From Flagellimonas zhangzhouensis (GTDB taxonomy: Bacteria; Bacteroidota; Bacteroidia; Flavobacteriales; Flavobacteriaceae), in assembly GCF_900102925.1 (NCBI RefSeq), contig NZ_FNKI01000001.1, positions 1,116,001 to 1,180,000 of the forward strand: DNA of 64,000 nt, given 5' to 3'. The position numbers and the translations under genes are program-made. Below the pieces are notes generated by a model. That model was not told the DNA's origin and searched no databases. It saw only the letters and a program-made list of their open reading frames with translations. Shown piece by piece: positions 41,941 to 50,988 of the stretch. Each line of letters opens with the position of its first letter. Position 1 is the first letter of the stretch.

Positions 41941-42504
41941 TTATAGGTAAGCGTGCAAATAATTCGCAGTATCCTTCAAACCAAGAGCCCTTAATCTATC
42001 CAAAATCTCAAACTCATCTAGATTTGGGTTGGTTCGGTTCATTACTAACTTTTTAAAAGCCTCTACTGCTTTTTCTGGATTTAAGTCAATGATATCTGTT
42101 AGAAAATCATCACTGGATTTCGCGCTGAGACCAAAGGTTGCTAAATACTCTTTGGGGAAATCCTTTAAATTTTCAGTTATAATAACGTTGGCGTTTGTTT
42201 TTATGGCTGCAGCCAAAACGTGCCGGTCCTTTTCATCAGGTAATTGTAAAGTTTCAATTAGTGGCTCGTAATTATTTACCATTGTGTCTGGAAATGCTCT
42301 ATTGGCAACATCGATTCGCTTATTGCGTTCATCCTTACCAATCCTCTTTCTTTTCATAACATCATCCCATTCCATAAAAATATGCTTGCTCCATTTCGGG
42401 GTAAACAATTCGTAATGGGCAAACCAAAACATTAAGTCCCTGATCAATAGTGGGTAAATGACATTTGTGTCCAAAACACATGTAAATCTGACACTATGAA
42501 TCAT
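41941..42504 (-). CDS. PIN domain protein (VapC-like toxin)
   Basis: The 187-aa protein has the PIN active-site residues in VLDTNVIYPLLIRD (first Asp), HIFMEWDDVM (Glu), DEKDRHVLAAAIKTNA (Asp) and ITENLKDFP (last Asp). PIN toxins cut RNA, often tRNA or rRNA. Its start overlaps the upstream HTH gene by 11 bp, the layout of a toxin-antitoxin operon with the DNA-binding antitoxin first. Confidence 0.85.
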   Translation of the reverse strand: MIHSVRFTCVLDTNVIYPLLIRDLMFWFAHYELFTPKWSKHIFMEWDDVMKRKRIGKDERNKRIDVANRAFPDTMVNNYEPLIETLQLPDEKDRHVLAAAIKTNANVIITENLKDFPKEYLATFGLSAKSSDDFLTDIIDLNPEKAVEAFKKLVMNRTNPNLDEFEILDRLRALGLKDTANYLHAYL

Positions 42505-42949
42505 ACAACCCGGATTCTTCGTCTGACTTCATCATTTGAATGATTAAAGCCTCTTGTTCTTTCTTCATTTGATTTTTGTATTTGGAAATATCTTCAAATC
42601 TTACCCTTCGATGTTTTCCGATTTTGGTAAACGGAATTTTCCCCTGCTCCAACAATTTTACTAAATGAGGCCGTGAACATCCTAAAAACTCTGCAGCAGA
42701 TTGCGTGGTCATTTCCGCGGCGATTGGAACTATGGAAATTGGTTTTCCATCTCCCATTGCTTTTAGGATTTCGGCCAATAGCTTTAAGGCCTTAAGGGGG
42801 ATTCTTATTTTATCCTGGGTTTCCTCAATTTCAATTTCAGGCGATTTGTCCTTAATTTCCTTTAACACGGTTTCCAATGCATTATAGGATTCTATTGCAG
42901 TAGACTGCTCTTCTTTTGAAGGCCTCTTTATATTTTCCAGTTCTTCCAT
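42494..42949 (-). CDS. Excisionase-type helix-turn-helix protein (putative antitoxin)
   Basis: The 151-aa protein has an MerR/excisionase-like DNA-binding domain at about 85-130: TTQSAAEFLGCSRPHLVKLLEQGKIPFTKIGKHRRVR. The N-terminal 80 residues are helical and charged. With the overlapping PIN gene it forms a likely toxin-antitoxin pair that would stabilise the island. Because it lies next to the integrase, a second role as excision factor cannot be excluded. Confidence 0.83.
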   Translation of the reverse strand: MEELENIKRPSKEEQSTAIESYNALETVLKEIKDKSPEIEIEETQDKIRIPLKALKLLAEILKAMGDGKPISIVPIAAEMTTQSAAEFLGCSRPHLVKLLEQGKIPFTKIGKHRRVRFEDISKYKNQMKKEQEALIIQMMKSDEESGLYDS

Positions 42950-43060
42950 GGGTCAATTTTGAATGTTTTGAAACAAAAATAAACGAAATAAACGAAATAA
43001 ATGAAACGTTTAACATAAATCCACTGCTTTGCAAATGCCAGAGGTTTGATATTCTTTACA

Positions 43061-44275
43061 TTAGAAATTAATAACCTTGTCAAGGGCATCATCAGCCTCC
43101 TTATGGATAAAACTCGATTGATAGTTGATGGTGGTCTTTAGGTCGCTATGACGATACAGTTTTTGGAGCATGAGCGGATGTATGTTGTCTCCTGCTATAT
43201 TACCAAAGCTATGTCTGGCTATGTGCATGGTAATTTTCTTATCAATTTTGGCCTTTTCAGCAATTGATTTTAGCCTGATATTGAGTTTTGAATTACCGTT
43301 TCTGAGTCTATTGTAAACTTTTTTGGAGTCTGTTAGGTCAACACCTTTCATTTCAGGAAAAATGTAATCATTGGCGTCTCGTTGCTCTCTTTTATAATAA
43401 TCCAAAACGGGATATACCTTCTCTGGGATTTTTAGACTGAGCAATTTCGAGTTTTTACTCATTCTATAGTAAAGTCTCCCATCTCTAATATCACTCCAAC
43501 GAGTCCTTAAAGCGTCCGATACCCTGATTCCTGCGAAATAAAAACAGTAGAGCCAAACATTTCTGGCATGGATTTCCAGTTCTGTTAAATCTGTTAATCC
43601 TTCTATGGTTAAAATTTCTTCCCTGGTAAGACCGATTTTTTCGCTTTCAGGGAATTTGATTTTGACCTTGCCGGCCCCAAAGGGGTAATGTTTTCTTTTG
43701 ACAATTCCCTCCCTAATGGCCTTGTTATATAGAAGTCTAATGTAAACAAGGACGTTCATGACACTGACCTCTTTTAATGAATGTTTTTTTCTGAGATAGA
43801 TTTTAAACCTCTTTAGAAACCGTTCATCAATATCATTAAAAGTCAATCCTTTGGTTTTGCTGAACTTCAAGATGTAGGTTGTATAGGCTGATTCAGCGAT
43901 GAACCTTCCATGTTTTCCCGCTAATTCAGCTTCATCCAAATGTTCTTGGGCAAACTCGAAGAAACTAAGCTTTCTTTTAGCTCGATAAATTTCTTTCTTC
44001 ATATAATGTACTGAGGCATCCTTGTCCTTTGTTTGGAGGGCCACCATCCCTTTTTTGGCCTCCCTAATTCTGGCCTTTATAAACTTGTTCAATTTTTTCG
44101 AATCTGGATGGGTCTTTTTTACCCTCTTCTTATTATCGTCCCAAAATTCTTTTCTTATCCGCAGTCCAATGTATTTGTATGTGGAACGGCGATATTTGGT
44201 TATTCTAATTGCAAGAGGGCACTCGCCCGTTTTATTGGGCTTTTTTCTCAAAATTATTTGTAAACTTGCAGCCAT
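43061..44275 (-). CDS. Tyrosine-type site-specific integrase
   Basis: The 404-aa protein has an arm-binding N-terminal domain (SLQIILRKKPNKTGECPLAI), a SAM-like core-binding domain (about 103-200) and a catalytic domain with Arg251 (FAGIRVSDAL), His351/Arg354 (HIARHSF), His376 and the nucleophile Tyr385 (TTINYQSSF). It should recombine the 13-bp core in the tRNA-Leu anticodon loop. It is encoded 200 bp from the right end of the island and reads inward, as usual for such elements. Confidence 0.94.
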   Translation of the reverse strand: MAASLQIILRKKPNKTGECPLAIRITKYRRSTYKYIGLRIRKEFWDDNKKRVKKTHPDSKKLNKFIKARIREAKKGMVALQTKDKDASVHYMKKEIYRAKRKLSFFEFAQEHLDEAELAGKHGRFIAESAYTTYILKFSKTKGLTFNDIDERFLKRFKIYLRKKHSLKEVSVMNVLVYIRLLYNKAIREGIVKRKHYPFGAGKVKIKFPESEKIGLTREEILTIEGLTDLTELEIHARNVWLYCFYFAGIRVSDALRTRWSDIRDGRLYYRMSKNSKLLSLKIPEKVYPVLDYYKREQRDANDYIFPEMKGVDLTDSKKVYNRLRNGNSKLNIRLKSIAEKAKIDKKITMHIARHSFGNIAGDNIHPLMLQKLYRHSDLKTTINYQSSFIHKEADDALDKVINF

Positions 44276-44476
44276 GTTCGTCCTGTTGGAAAGTCAAATC
44301 AGGAAAAACATACTCTACTGGAAAGTACTGTCTTAAATGTACTGAAAAATTGGTACAATATAAGTAAAACATTTATTGGTTTTCGATGGTTTTACTTGAA
44401 TTCAAAGGAATCCATTAAAAATGTAACCAATTATAAATCAGTTGATTTGACCTATTTTGGTGCAAGATAGGGATGG

Positions 44477-44489
44477 CTTAGGATCTAGT
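44477..44489 (+). other. Right attachment site core (attR)
   Basis: cttaggatctagt is identical to the left core at 22,714. To its right the sequence continues as the 3' half of tRNA-Leu; to its left is island DNA with no tRNA homology (gggatgg). The junction between island and chromosome therefore lies within these 13 bp. Confidence 0.87.
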
Positions 44490-44526
44490 GCCGCAAGGCG
44501 TGGGGGTTCGACTCCCTTCACCCGCA
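44490..44526 (+). pseudogene. 3' half of the split tRNA-Leu(UAG)
   Basis: It holds the variable arm, the T arm ggggg-ttcgact-ccctt, the acceptor strand cacccgc and the discriminator A. The acceptor strand pairs perfectly with gcgggtg of the 5' half at 22,682, not with gcgggta of the intact copy. The tctag within the adjacent core likewise pairs with ctaga of that half. It has no promoter and cannot make a tRNA alone. Confidence 0.92.
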
Positions 44527-44529
44527 CTA

Positions 44530-44559
44530 AAAAGCTCTCAATGTATTGGGAGCTTTTTT
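44530..44559 (+). terminator. Original terminator of the split tRNA-Leu
   Basis: AAAAGCTCTCAAT pairs with ATTGGGAGCTTTT around a short loop, then T6. It follows the tRNA 3' half by 3 bp and resembles the terminator after the island-borne tRNA. Confidence 0.85.
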
Positions 44560-44627
44560 GTTTTAAGCCCAATTCAACTTGAAAATTAAACCTTATCTAC
44601 GTGATTAGATCCAAAAGTGGGTTTTGG

Positions 44628-46121
44628 TTATTGATTAAAATGGACAGGAAGTTCAAAGCTGAAAGATGTTCCTTGATTGGGTTGACTAAGCACTTTGATA
44701 TGACTATCGTGAATTTCCATTATTTTCTTCACTATGGCAAGACCCAAACCAATGCCTTCTTTTTGTTGTCCCACCTTGGTTTGACGATAACGCTCAAAAA
44801 TGAGTGCTTGATTTTCCTTAGCGATACCCGGTCCCGAATCTTGGACAGTAATCTGAACATGTTTTTCCATGGCTCTTATCTGAACAATAACGGTACCGCC
44901 AATTGGAGTGAACTTCAAGGCATTATCCATTAGGTTTTGAATCGCACGCTCCACCAAAGAGATATCTGCAAAGACTAGCGGAATATTATCATCCATTGAT
45001 AATTTTAATTCAATGTTTTTTTGTTCTGTGATTAATGAATAATTTCTATGAATGTCGTTGGCCAACTCATTAATCAAAAAGGGTTCTTTTTGAGGTTGAA
45101 TCTGGTTGGCCTCCAATTTGGAATACTCAAACAGTTGAGAAATTAGTTTGGATAGTTTTTCGCTGCTCTTGGAAATGGTCTTTAAATACACGTCTTTTTC
45201 TTCCACGGATAGTTGACTTCCTTTCATATGTAAGGTTTCAATATATCCTTGAATTATGGATAAAGGCGTTCGCAAATCATGCGAAATGTTGGCAATAAGT
45301 TCTCGGCGAAGTTCTTCAATAGATTTTATTTTTTCCATGTCCGCAAGGATTGTATCGGCCATACCATTAAAGGTGGTGGCCAAATTGGACAGATCTGTTT
45401 TTTCAGCATTCTCAATGCGATACTTTAGGTCACCCTCTCGAAATCGTTCTGCGGCATAAATAATTTCTCTAAGACTACGGGTTAGGTGCCATATGGCTAA
45501 AACTCCCAAAATAGTGGCGAAAATTAAGGTAAGGATGGAACCTCCCATTCCCAAACGCATAAAATAACTGCTGAAAAGGTCACTTCGTGTGGCTATAAAA
45601 TCCTCTCCAGCCAAAATAATATAAATGTAACCCTCACGACCTTCTTTATTAAAATGTGCGGCAGAAAAAACTGTTTGTTTGGTCAAATCTTTGGGGTCGT
45701 CGCCCACGATATAATGGGATCCTTTATCTGCTATGAACTTTTTAATGGGGGCTAGGTCTATCTGTTTTAATTTGGTTTCTGGGGCATCGTGGTTTAATAC
45801 AACTGAATATTGTACATGACCTTTGCTATCCAATAAATAGACTTCAATGGCTCGGTTCACGGCCATCATATCATGCATAATATCCCCAAAAAGCTCTTTG
45901 TTTACCAATCCAGTTGAGTCAAAGGGATGTGCATCCTTAAACTTTTCATCAATTAGATCTTGTGCCAGATTTGAATGCAGGCGTTGGGTGGTTTCAAAAA
46001 AATATTTGTTTGAAAAATAAAAGGATATAAAAGTGTAGCCAACTCCTGCAAGCACCAAAATTGCAGAAAAAGAAAGGACGAGTTTTAAAATGAATCTTGT
46101 AGAAAGAATATTGTTTTTCAT
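44628..46121 (-). CDS. Sensor histidine kinase
   Basis: The 497-aa protein has two membrane helices (about 12-33 and 188-210) around a periplasmic sensor domain. A HAMP domain follows, then the H-box ISHDLRTPLSIIQGYIETL with the phosphorylated His, N-box NLMDNALKFTP, G1 DSGPGIA and G2 GIGLGLAIVKKIM. It autophosphorylates and passes phosphate to the response regulator encoded 9 bp upstream. The divergent spondin-like gene may be a target. Confidence 0.95.
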   Translation of the reverse strand: MKNNILSTRFILKLVLSFSAILVLAGVGYTFISFYFSNKYFFETTQRLHSNLAQDLIDEKFKDAHPFDSTGLVNKELFGDIMHDMMAVNRAIEVYLLDSKGHVQYSVVLNHDAPETKLKQIDLAPIKKFIADKGSHYIVGDDPKDLTKQTVFSAAHFNKEGREGYIYIILAGEDFIATRSDLFSSYFMRLGMGGSILTLIFATILGVLAIWHLTRSLREIIYAAERFREGDLKYRIENAEKTDLSNLATTFNGMADTILADMEKIKSIEELRRELIANISHDLRTPLSIIQGYIETLHMKGSQLSVEEKDVYLKTISKSSEKLSKLISQLFEYSKLEANQIQPQKEPFLINELANDIHRNYSLITEQKNIELKLSMDDNIPLVFADISLVERAIQNLMDNALKFTPIGGTVIVQIRAMEKHVQITVQDSGPGIAKENQALIFERYRQTKVGQQKEGIGLGLAIVKKIMEIHDSHIKVLSQPNQGTSFSFELPVHFNQ

Positions 46122-46130
46122 GGTGGTAGG

Positions 46131-46844
46131 CTAGGGTTTAAGGAGCTCTTCATTGAATTTATATCCAACACCCCAAGTGGTCAATATAAATTTAGGATTT
46201 CCCATATCTGGCTCTATCTTGGAGCGTAACCTATTGATGTGGGAATTTACCGTGTGCTCATATCCATGAAAATCATAGCCCCAGATCATATTCAGCAATT
46301 TGCTGCGGTCGTAGCTTTTTCCTGGGTTGGAAGATAAAAGCACCAAAAGTTCAAACTCTTTCGGGGAGAGCTCTATCTTTTTTCCGTCCAAGATTACTTT
46401 TCGCATTTCAATATCAATGGACAAACTGTCAAAATGCATCAGTTTTGCATCTTTCTCGGTATTAGATTCCGTAAGGTCCATTTTTTGTCTTCTAAAAATC
46501 GCCTTTACTCGGGCAATAAATTCGCGGACGCTAAAAGGTTTTGTTAAGTAATCATCAGCACCCACCTCTAATCCCAATACTTTATCAATTTCTTCAGAAC
46601 GGGCAGTAAGCATCATAATAGGAGAAGTAATGTTTTTGGCTCGTATCTTTTGGCAGATTTCAATACCGTCCATTTCTGGTAACATCACATCTAAAATGAT
46701 AAGGTCTGGAAGTTCTTTAATAGCTTGTTTTAGCCCTATATCACCTCTAGTAGCTGATAGAACTTCGCAACCCAGATCTTTTAAGTGGATTTCTAAAAGA
46801 TGGGTGATTTCAACATCGTCCTCTACAATTAATACTTTTTTCAT
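46131..46844 (-). CDS. OmpR-family response regulator
   Basis: From the ATG at 46,844 the product is 237 aa: MKKVLIVEDDVEITHLLE, the phosphoacceptor Asp in LIILDVMLPEMDG, the switch region MLTARS, and Lys in DDYLTKPFSVREF. A winged-helix output domain follows at about 140-232 (LSPKEFELLVLLSSNPGK, VNSHINRLRSKIE). The longer frame starting at 46,874 adds ten residues outside the fold. It is the partner of the kinase just downstream. Confidence 0.94.
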   Translation of the reverse strand: MKKVLIVEDDVEITHLLEIHLKDLGCEVLSATRGDIGLKQAIKELPDLIILDVMLPEMDGIEICQKIRAKNITSPIMMLTARSEEIDKVLGLEVGADDYLTKPFSVREFIARVKAIFRRQKMDLTESNTEKDAKLMHFDSLSIDIEMRKVILDGKKIELSPKEFELLVLLSSNPGKSYDRSKLLNMIWGYDFHGYEHTVNSHINRLRSKIEPDMGNPKFILTTWGVGYKFNEELLKP

Positions 46845-47070
46845 GTTAAGGCTAATTAAAAGGTGAAGTATCACAAAAAGTTCACCGATTTCTAAACATT
46901 TGAATTTGGTACTCTTTTAAAAAGTCTTGTTTTGCCGTAAAACTTTACAAAATCAGTGATTTGTTTGGTTAAGTATCAGAAAATCAATAGATAATAATTT
47001 TTGAATTTTATGTGAAACTTTTGCAATATCTAAAGGGTTCATTTGTGCCATAAACTTTAAAACAGCAGAA

Positions 47071-48651
47071 ATGAAAACTTTAAAATTATTATTTACCCTT
47101 TTTATTTTCGGGACATTAATAGTCTCGTGTAGTGATGATGACAACAGTATTACGCCCGTTCAACTTAATGCTGGTGTACTTAATGGCGGGCCATTTACTT
47201 TTACCGTTGATGGTACCCCAGATATGGTTAGTGGAATTACATTGGATGCCAGTGAACTTGTTGGAAGTAACAGTGGTTTTGTGATTACTGATGATACAGG
47301 CGCAATTTTAGGTATGCCACCAACAATAGAAGCATTGGAAGGAGTTGATTTTGATGCTGCTGGTACAGGAATTTGTCTTATTTATCACGTAGTGTATGAA
47401 GGTGGTTTACAAGGCTTGGAAACAGGAATGAATCTCAACAATCTCTCTGGGGAATACGACCTTTCCAATAGCATTATGGTAACAAGAAATGCCAATCCAA
47501 GTGCCAGTTTTACTGTGACCATTGAGAATGTGATAACCCCTAAAACGTATTTCAGTAGCGGTCCCACGGAAGGAATACCACCAGGGGCATCAGTGACCTA
47601 TTCATTCAATGCGGGAATTGGGCATTATCTAAATTTTGCCACCATGTTAGGGCAATCCAACGATCTGTTTTTTGCCCCTTATGAGAATGGAATTGAGCTT
47701 TATGATGAAAATAGAGTCGCCTTAACAGGAGATATTACCAATTTGGTAACCTTATGGGATGCAGGTACCGAGGTGAACGAAGAGCCAGGGGTTGGTCCCA
47801 ATCAGGCACCAAGGCAACCAGAGCCAAATACGGGGATGGATGAAAACGGAACTGTTGAATCATTAGAAAATATTTCAGATGGGTTTATGTATCCAGAAGT
47901 AGCCGAAATGATACGGGTCGAGTTGTCTCATGATGGGGGAACGGAGTTCACATTGACTATTAACAACATATCTGATATGAGTGGATTGACTTCCCCTTTT
48001 GCTCCAGGAGCTTGGGTGATACATGGTGATGGGATTGCTCCATTTTTTATGGAAGGAATGCCGTCTTCGGTAGGTCTAGAGCGAATGGCCGAAGATGGAA
48101 ATAATGAAATGACTGCTATGGAATTGAATCAAAATAGTGGATATGTTTCGCCATTTGCCCCTGGTGCTTTTGGTATAAACAGCCCAGTTTTTGAAGAAGG
48201 TGTAGCCGCCACTATGGCTTTTGAAGCTTTGGCAGAAGATGCCGATCCATCGGGTTACGACAATATTTTCAATACCCCAGTTGGTGCTTCAGGTCCAGGA
48301 CCTATTTTTCCTGGCGATGTCTTTAGTTTTGATTTTACTGCAGAAAACGGTGATATTTTGTCTTTTGCCACCATGTTGGGGCAATCGAACGATTGGGTTG
48401 TAGGATCGGAAGGCATAAGTTTATTTGAAAATGGAATGCCTATTTCTGGCGATATTACTTTGGAACTTCATATTTATGATTCAGGGACCGAAGTGGATCA
48501 GTACCCTGGAGCAGGAGCAGATCAAGCCCCTAGACAAAGTGGACCCGATACTGGAGCAGCAGAGAATGGTTTAGTTATGGAGGAAATAGATTTGCCAGAA
48601 AATATTCCCGCGATAGAAAACTTGGTAAGAGTTACGATTACTGTAAACTAA
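47071..48651 (+). CDS. Lipoprotein with two spondin-like domains
   Basis: The lipoprotein signal ends LIVSCSDDD. Two related halves follow. Each has a MLGQSND motif and a T/SGTEV-like block: TMLGQSNDLFFAP and DAGTEVNEEPGVGPNQAPRQ (about 190-250), then TMLGQSNDWVVG and DSGTEVDQYPGAGADQAPRQ (about 430-490). This is the Spondin_N fold, which in animals is extracellular and can bind calcium. The protein sits on the outer face, with a possible role in adhesion or signalling. It diverges from the two-component pair, which may control it. Confidence 0.88.
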   Translation: MKTLKLLFTLFIFGTLIVSCSDDDNSITPVQLNAGVLNGGPFTFTVDGTPDMVSGITLDASELVGSNSGFVITDDTGAILGMPPTIEALEGVDFDAAGTGICLIYHVVYEGGLQGLETGMNLNNLSGEYDLSNSIMVTRNANPSASFTVTIENVITPKTYFSSGPTEGIPPGASVTYSFNAGIGHYLNFATMLGQSNDLFFAPYENGIELYDENRVALTGDITNLVTLWDAGTEVNEEPGVGPNQAPRQPEPNTGMDENGTVESLENISDGFMYPEVAEMIRVELSHDGGTEFTLTINNISDMSGLTSPFAPGAWVIHGDGIAPFFMEGMPSSVGLERMAEDGNNEMTAMELNQNSGYVSPFAPGAFGINSPVFEEGVAATMAFEALAEDADPSGYDNIFNTPVGASGPGPIFPGDVFSFDFTAENGDILSFATMLGQSNDWVVGSEGISLFENGMPISGDITLELHIYDSGTEVDQYPGAGADQAPRQSGPDTGAAENGLVMEEIDLPENIPAIENLVRVTITVN

Positions 48652-48700
48652 ATTGCTGTGCAAAGGCGAATGTTCATGTGATTCATGAACGGTTGGTTGG

Positions 48701-48731
48701 AACGCCCAAACGATGTTTGGGCGTTTTTTAC
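48701..48731 (+). terminator. Terminator after the spondin-like gene
   Basis: AACGCCCAAAC pairs with GTTTGGGCGTT around a short GAT loop (48,701-48,725), followed by a T-rich tail. Confidence 0.88.
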
Positions 48732-48943
48732 GCAATTAAATCAACTTAATTCGACTCTTGACTTGATTTATGTTGAGAAAATTGCTCCAAATGAAGAGGG
48801 AATGGATGTGAATTAATTAAAAATCAGTCAATTATATTGATTTTTCAATAAAAACCATTTAGATAATCAATAATATAAACCCCTTAGTTTTTATGTTGTA
48901 TAATCTTACACTATATTGAATCTAGAACACTCAACTAAAGAAA

Positions 48944-49042
48944 ATGAAAAATGTTAAACAGCAGCTCCTTGCTTCGTTTGGCCTACTGATTGTCACCGTA
49001 TTGATTATGGCATTTATTTTAATGAAATCAGATGTGATTTAA
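48944..49042 (+). CDS. Possible 32-aa single-helix membrane peptide
   Basis: The frame encodes MKNVKQQLLASFGLLIVTVL followed by IMAFILMKSDVI: a basic start, one membrane helix and a short outside tail. A purine-rich stretch (aaagaaa) precedes the ATG. The pattern is that of small regulatory membrane peptides, but 32 codons can arise by chance. It lies alone in a 590-bp gap. Confidence 0.35.
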   Translation: MKNVKQQLLASFGLLIVTVLIMAFILMKSDVI

Positions 49043-49241
49043 CCTTCACATAATTAGTCCTTTATCTGAAATTCTAAGGTTTTATTTTATGTATCTTTAA
49101 GTGCTAAATACTTTTAAATCAACCTCAAATGAAATCATTGACTTTACCATTCTTTTTACAGAAGTAAACTGATCTAGCTTCTTTTTGTATTAAGCCAGTA
49201 TTGGTTTTAGGCTTATTTCGATCACTTTAATTTCAAGTAAA

Positions 49242-50234
49242 ATGAATACCATCCATCTTTATTTTTCAAAATCGCTACGATATTCCTTTATTCTTTTTGC
49301 ATTAATTTTTATTGAACAAAGCTTTGGTCAAGAAGATGAAAATCGCATTAAATCTTATGTTGACCAATTAGCTTTTGGTGTTGATTTTAGTACGGATCTA
49401 TCCGAATATGTGCTACATAACAATGACTTAAATTTTCATTTGGTGTCCAATAACGATGTTAAAATGACCATGCGAATGAGTTATAAGTTTTTGGACATTA
49501 GTTTTGGGTTTGCACCTGGTTTTTTACCTGGAAATGATGACGATGAATTAAAAGGGGAAAGCTCCTTTACAGAATATAGTGTGAATTTGTTTCCAAAACA
49601 GTTTGTGCAAAACTTGTTCTACAGACGGATGAAAGGCTTTTATGTGGAAAATACGGAAGATTTTTTCCCATTATGGCAGGAGGGAACCGATCCCTATTTT
49701 CAATTTTCGGATTTAAAAAGTATAGAATGGGGAGGGTACACAGGTTTTGTGCTCAACAAGGATTTTTCCCTACGAGCATTGCTCAGCCGTCAAGAATGGC
49801 AGATGGAGAGCAGTGGAAGTTTTGTTCCTGCCTTGCGTTATGATTTTACCAAAATGACAAATCCTTTTGATGATGGTAGCTATGGAAAGGAAAACCAGGT
49901 AGATTTAAGAGCTGACTTGGGCTATTATTACAATTGGGTAGTTACATCGAATGTAAATATTGCTCCATATGTAAGAGCTGGAATTGGGCCAAAATTTTCT
50001 AAATATACTTTGGATGGTGTTGTGGAAAAGAACAGCTATTTTGTCTTTGACTATGGAGCTGGTTTTCAGGTGGGGTATAATACCGATAAACTTTATATGG
50101 GAGTTCGTGGAAACTACAATGGCTATTCCTATAAAAGTGAGGAAGAAAATACCATCACCAACAATTTATGGCACGGTCTGTTCTTTGTTGGATATCGTTT
50201 TAATGCCCCAGAAAAGTTGAAGAAATTGCTTTAA
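49242..50234 (+). CDS. Outer-membrane beta-barrel protein, DUF4421-like
   Basis: The 330-aa protein has an N-terminal signal segment ending SFGQED. Alternating aromatic strands follow (MRMSYKFLDISFGFAPGFLP, SVNLFPKQFVQNLFYRRMKGFY, LSRQEWQMESSGSFVPALRYDF), then a glycine/tyrosine-rich end (YMGVRGNYNGYSYKSEE, HGLFFVGYRF). The order fits DUF4421, a set of outer-membrane proteins of unknown function. It is monocistronic; 291 bp of gene-free AT-rich DNA follows it. Confidence 0.65.
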   Translation: MNTIHLYFSKSLRYSFILFALIFIEQSFGQEDENRIKSYVDQLAFGVDFSTDLSEYVLHNNDLNFHLVSNNDVKMTMRMSYKFLDISFGFAPGFLPGNDDDELKGESSFTEYSVNLFPKQFVQNLFYRRMKGFYVENTEDFFPLWQEGTDPYFQFSDLKSIEWGGYTGFVLNKDFSLRALLSRQEWQMESSGSFVPALRYDFTKMTNPFDDGSYGKENQVDLRADLGYYYNWVVTSNVNIAPYVRAGIGPKFSKYTLDGVVEKNSYFVFDYGAGFQVGYNTDKLYMGVRGNYNGYSYKSEEENTITNNLWHGLFFVGYRFNAPEKLKKLL

Positions 50235-50525
50235 CTCCAAACTTTACTTGAATTCTTTTTTACTAATCTCATTCGTTTGTTTTTGAGTTTACAGTGTAAA
50301 TTCTTTCCGACAAATTGTTTTAAAAACACTACATTTAAATTAACAATGTATTCTGATTTTTGAAGTTTTGACGAGTAACATCAATCAAAACTGTTTAAAA
50401 AAAGTGGTTTTACCTTGTGAAATAGCAATAAAAAAAATTAATTAGAGTTTTTAAAACAAAGAAATATTGATATTTGTCAATATTTTTAAATAACCAAGAC
50501 TAACTATTTTTTACAGCCAGAATTT

Positions 50526-50912
50526 ATGTATAAGGAAATTTATTTGGTAGATGACGAAGACCTGGTTAATACCATTAATGTGATTCATTTTAGACGAATG
50601 GGCATGGAGGACAGGGTTAAAACCTTTACAAACCCCGAATTGGCTTTGGATGACCTTCGTTACAGAGACAACCCCGATGTTAAAACTTTGATTCTTTTAG
50701 ATATCAATATGCCAGAAATGAGCGGATTTGAATTCTTGGAATTTATGATGTTGGAAGATTTCCCCGAAACCAACGAGGTTTTATTGGTAACATCATCAGA
50801 ATCTGACGCAGACAAGGAAGAAGCTGAGAAATATGGTAAATTCGTAAAGGAGTTTATAACCAAACCTTTGCGCATAGAGCATTTGGAAGATTACCTGCAA
50901 AAAACCATTTAA
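50526..50912 (+). CDS. Single-domain response regulator (CheY-like)
   Basis: The 128-aa protein is a receiver domain only: LVDDEDLVNTI (acidic pocket), ILLDINMPEMSGFEFL with the phosphoacceptor Asp, LLVTSSESD, and FITKPL with the conserved Lys. With no output domain it probably relays phosphate or binds a partner. The PAS kinase 76 bp downstream is the obvious partner. Confidence 0.92.
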   Translation: MYKEIYLVDDEDLVNTINVIHFRRMGMEDRVKTFTNPELALDDLRYRDNPDVKTLILLDINMPEMSGFEFLEFMMLEDFPETNEVLLVTSSESDADKEEAEKYGKFVKEFITKPLRIEHLEDYLQKTI

Positions 50913-50988
50913 TCTTTCCATCTCTAGGTTACCACATTAACCCCGATATTTAAATGTTGGCTAGGCTTATGGTCTCAAAACTTTATAC

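Larger units (their letters stand above)
22714..44489. mobile_element. Integrative defence island in tRNA-Leu (about 21.8 kb)
   Basis: The ends are defined by the 13-bp direct repeat cttaggatctagt (22,714-22,726 and 44,477-44,489) and by the matching halves of a tRNA-Leu gene outside it. A tyrosine integrase (43,061-44,275) lies 200 bp from the right end. The cargo is restriction-modification, TIR/SLOG genes, nucleases, HEPN and toxin-antitoxin-like genes. There is no relaxase, coupling protein or secretion gene, so it may move only by integrase-driven excision, or with a helper. The left end carries a whole tRNA-Leu that replaces the broken one. Confidence 0.9.
48652..49241. other. Long gap with a terminator and one possible peptide gene
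   Basis: Apart from the terminator at 48,701 and the 32-residue frame at 48,944, the 590 bp are AT-rich with no coding signal. The region before 49,242 must hold the promoter of the outer-membrane protein gene. Confidence 0.6.

Noticed and set aside
22714-44489. Integrative conjugative element or prophage
   Set aside because: No relaxase, coupling ATPase, type IV secretion, capsid, terminase or tail gene is visible; only the integrase and regulators.
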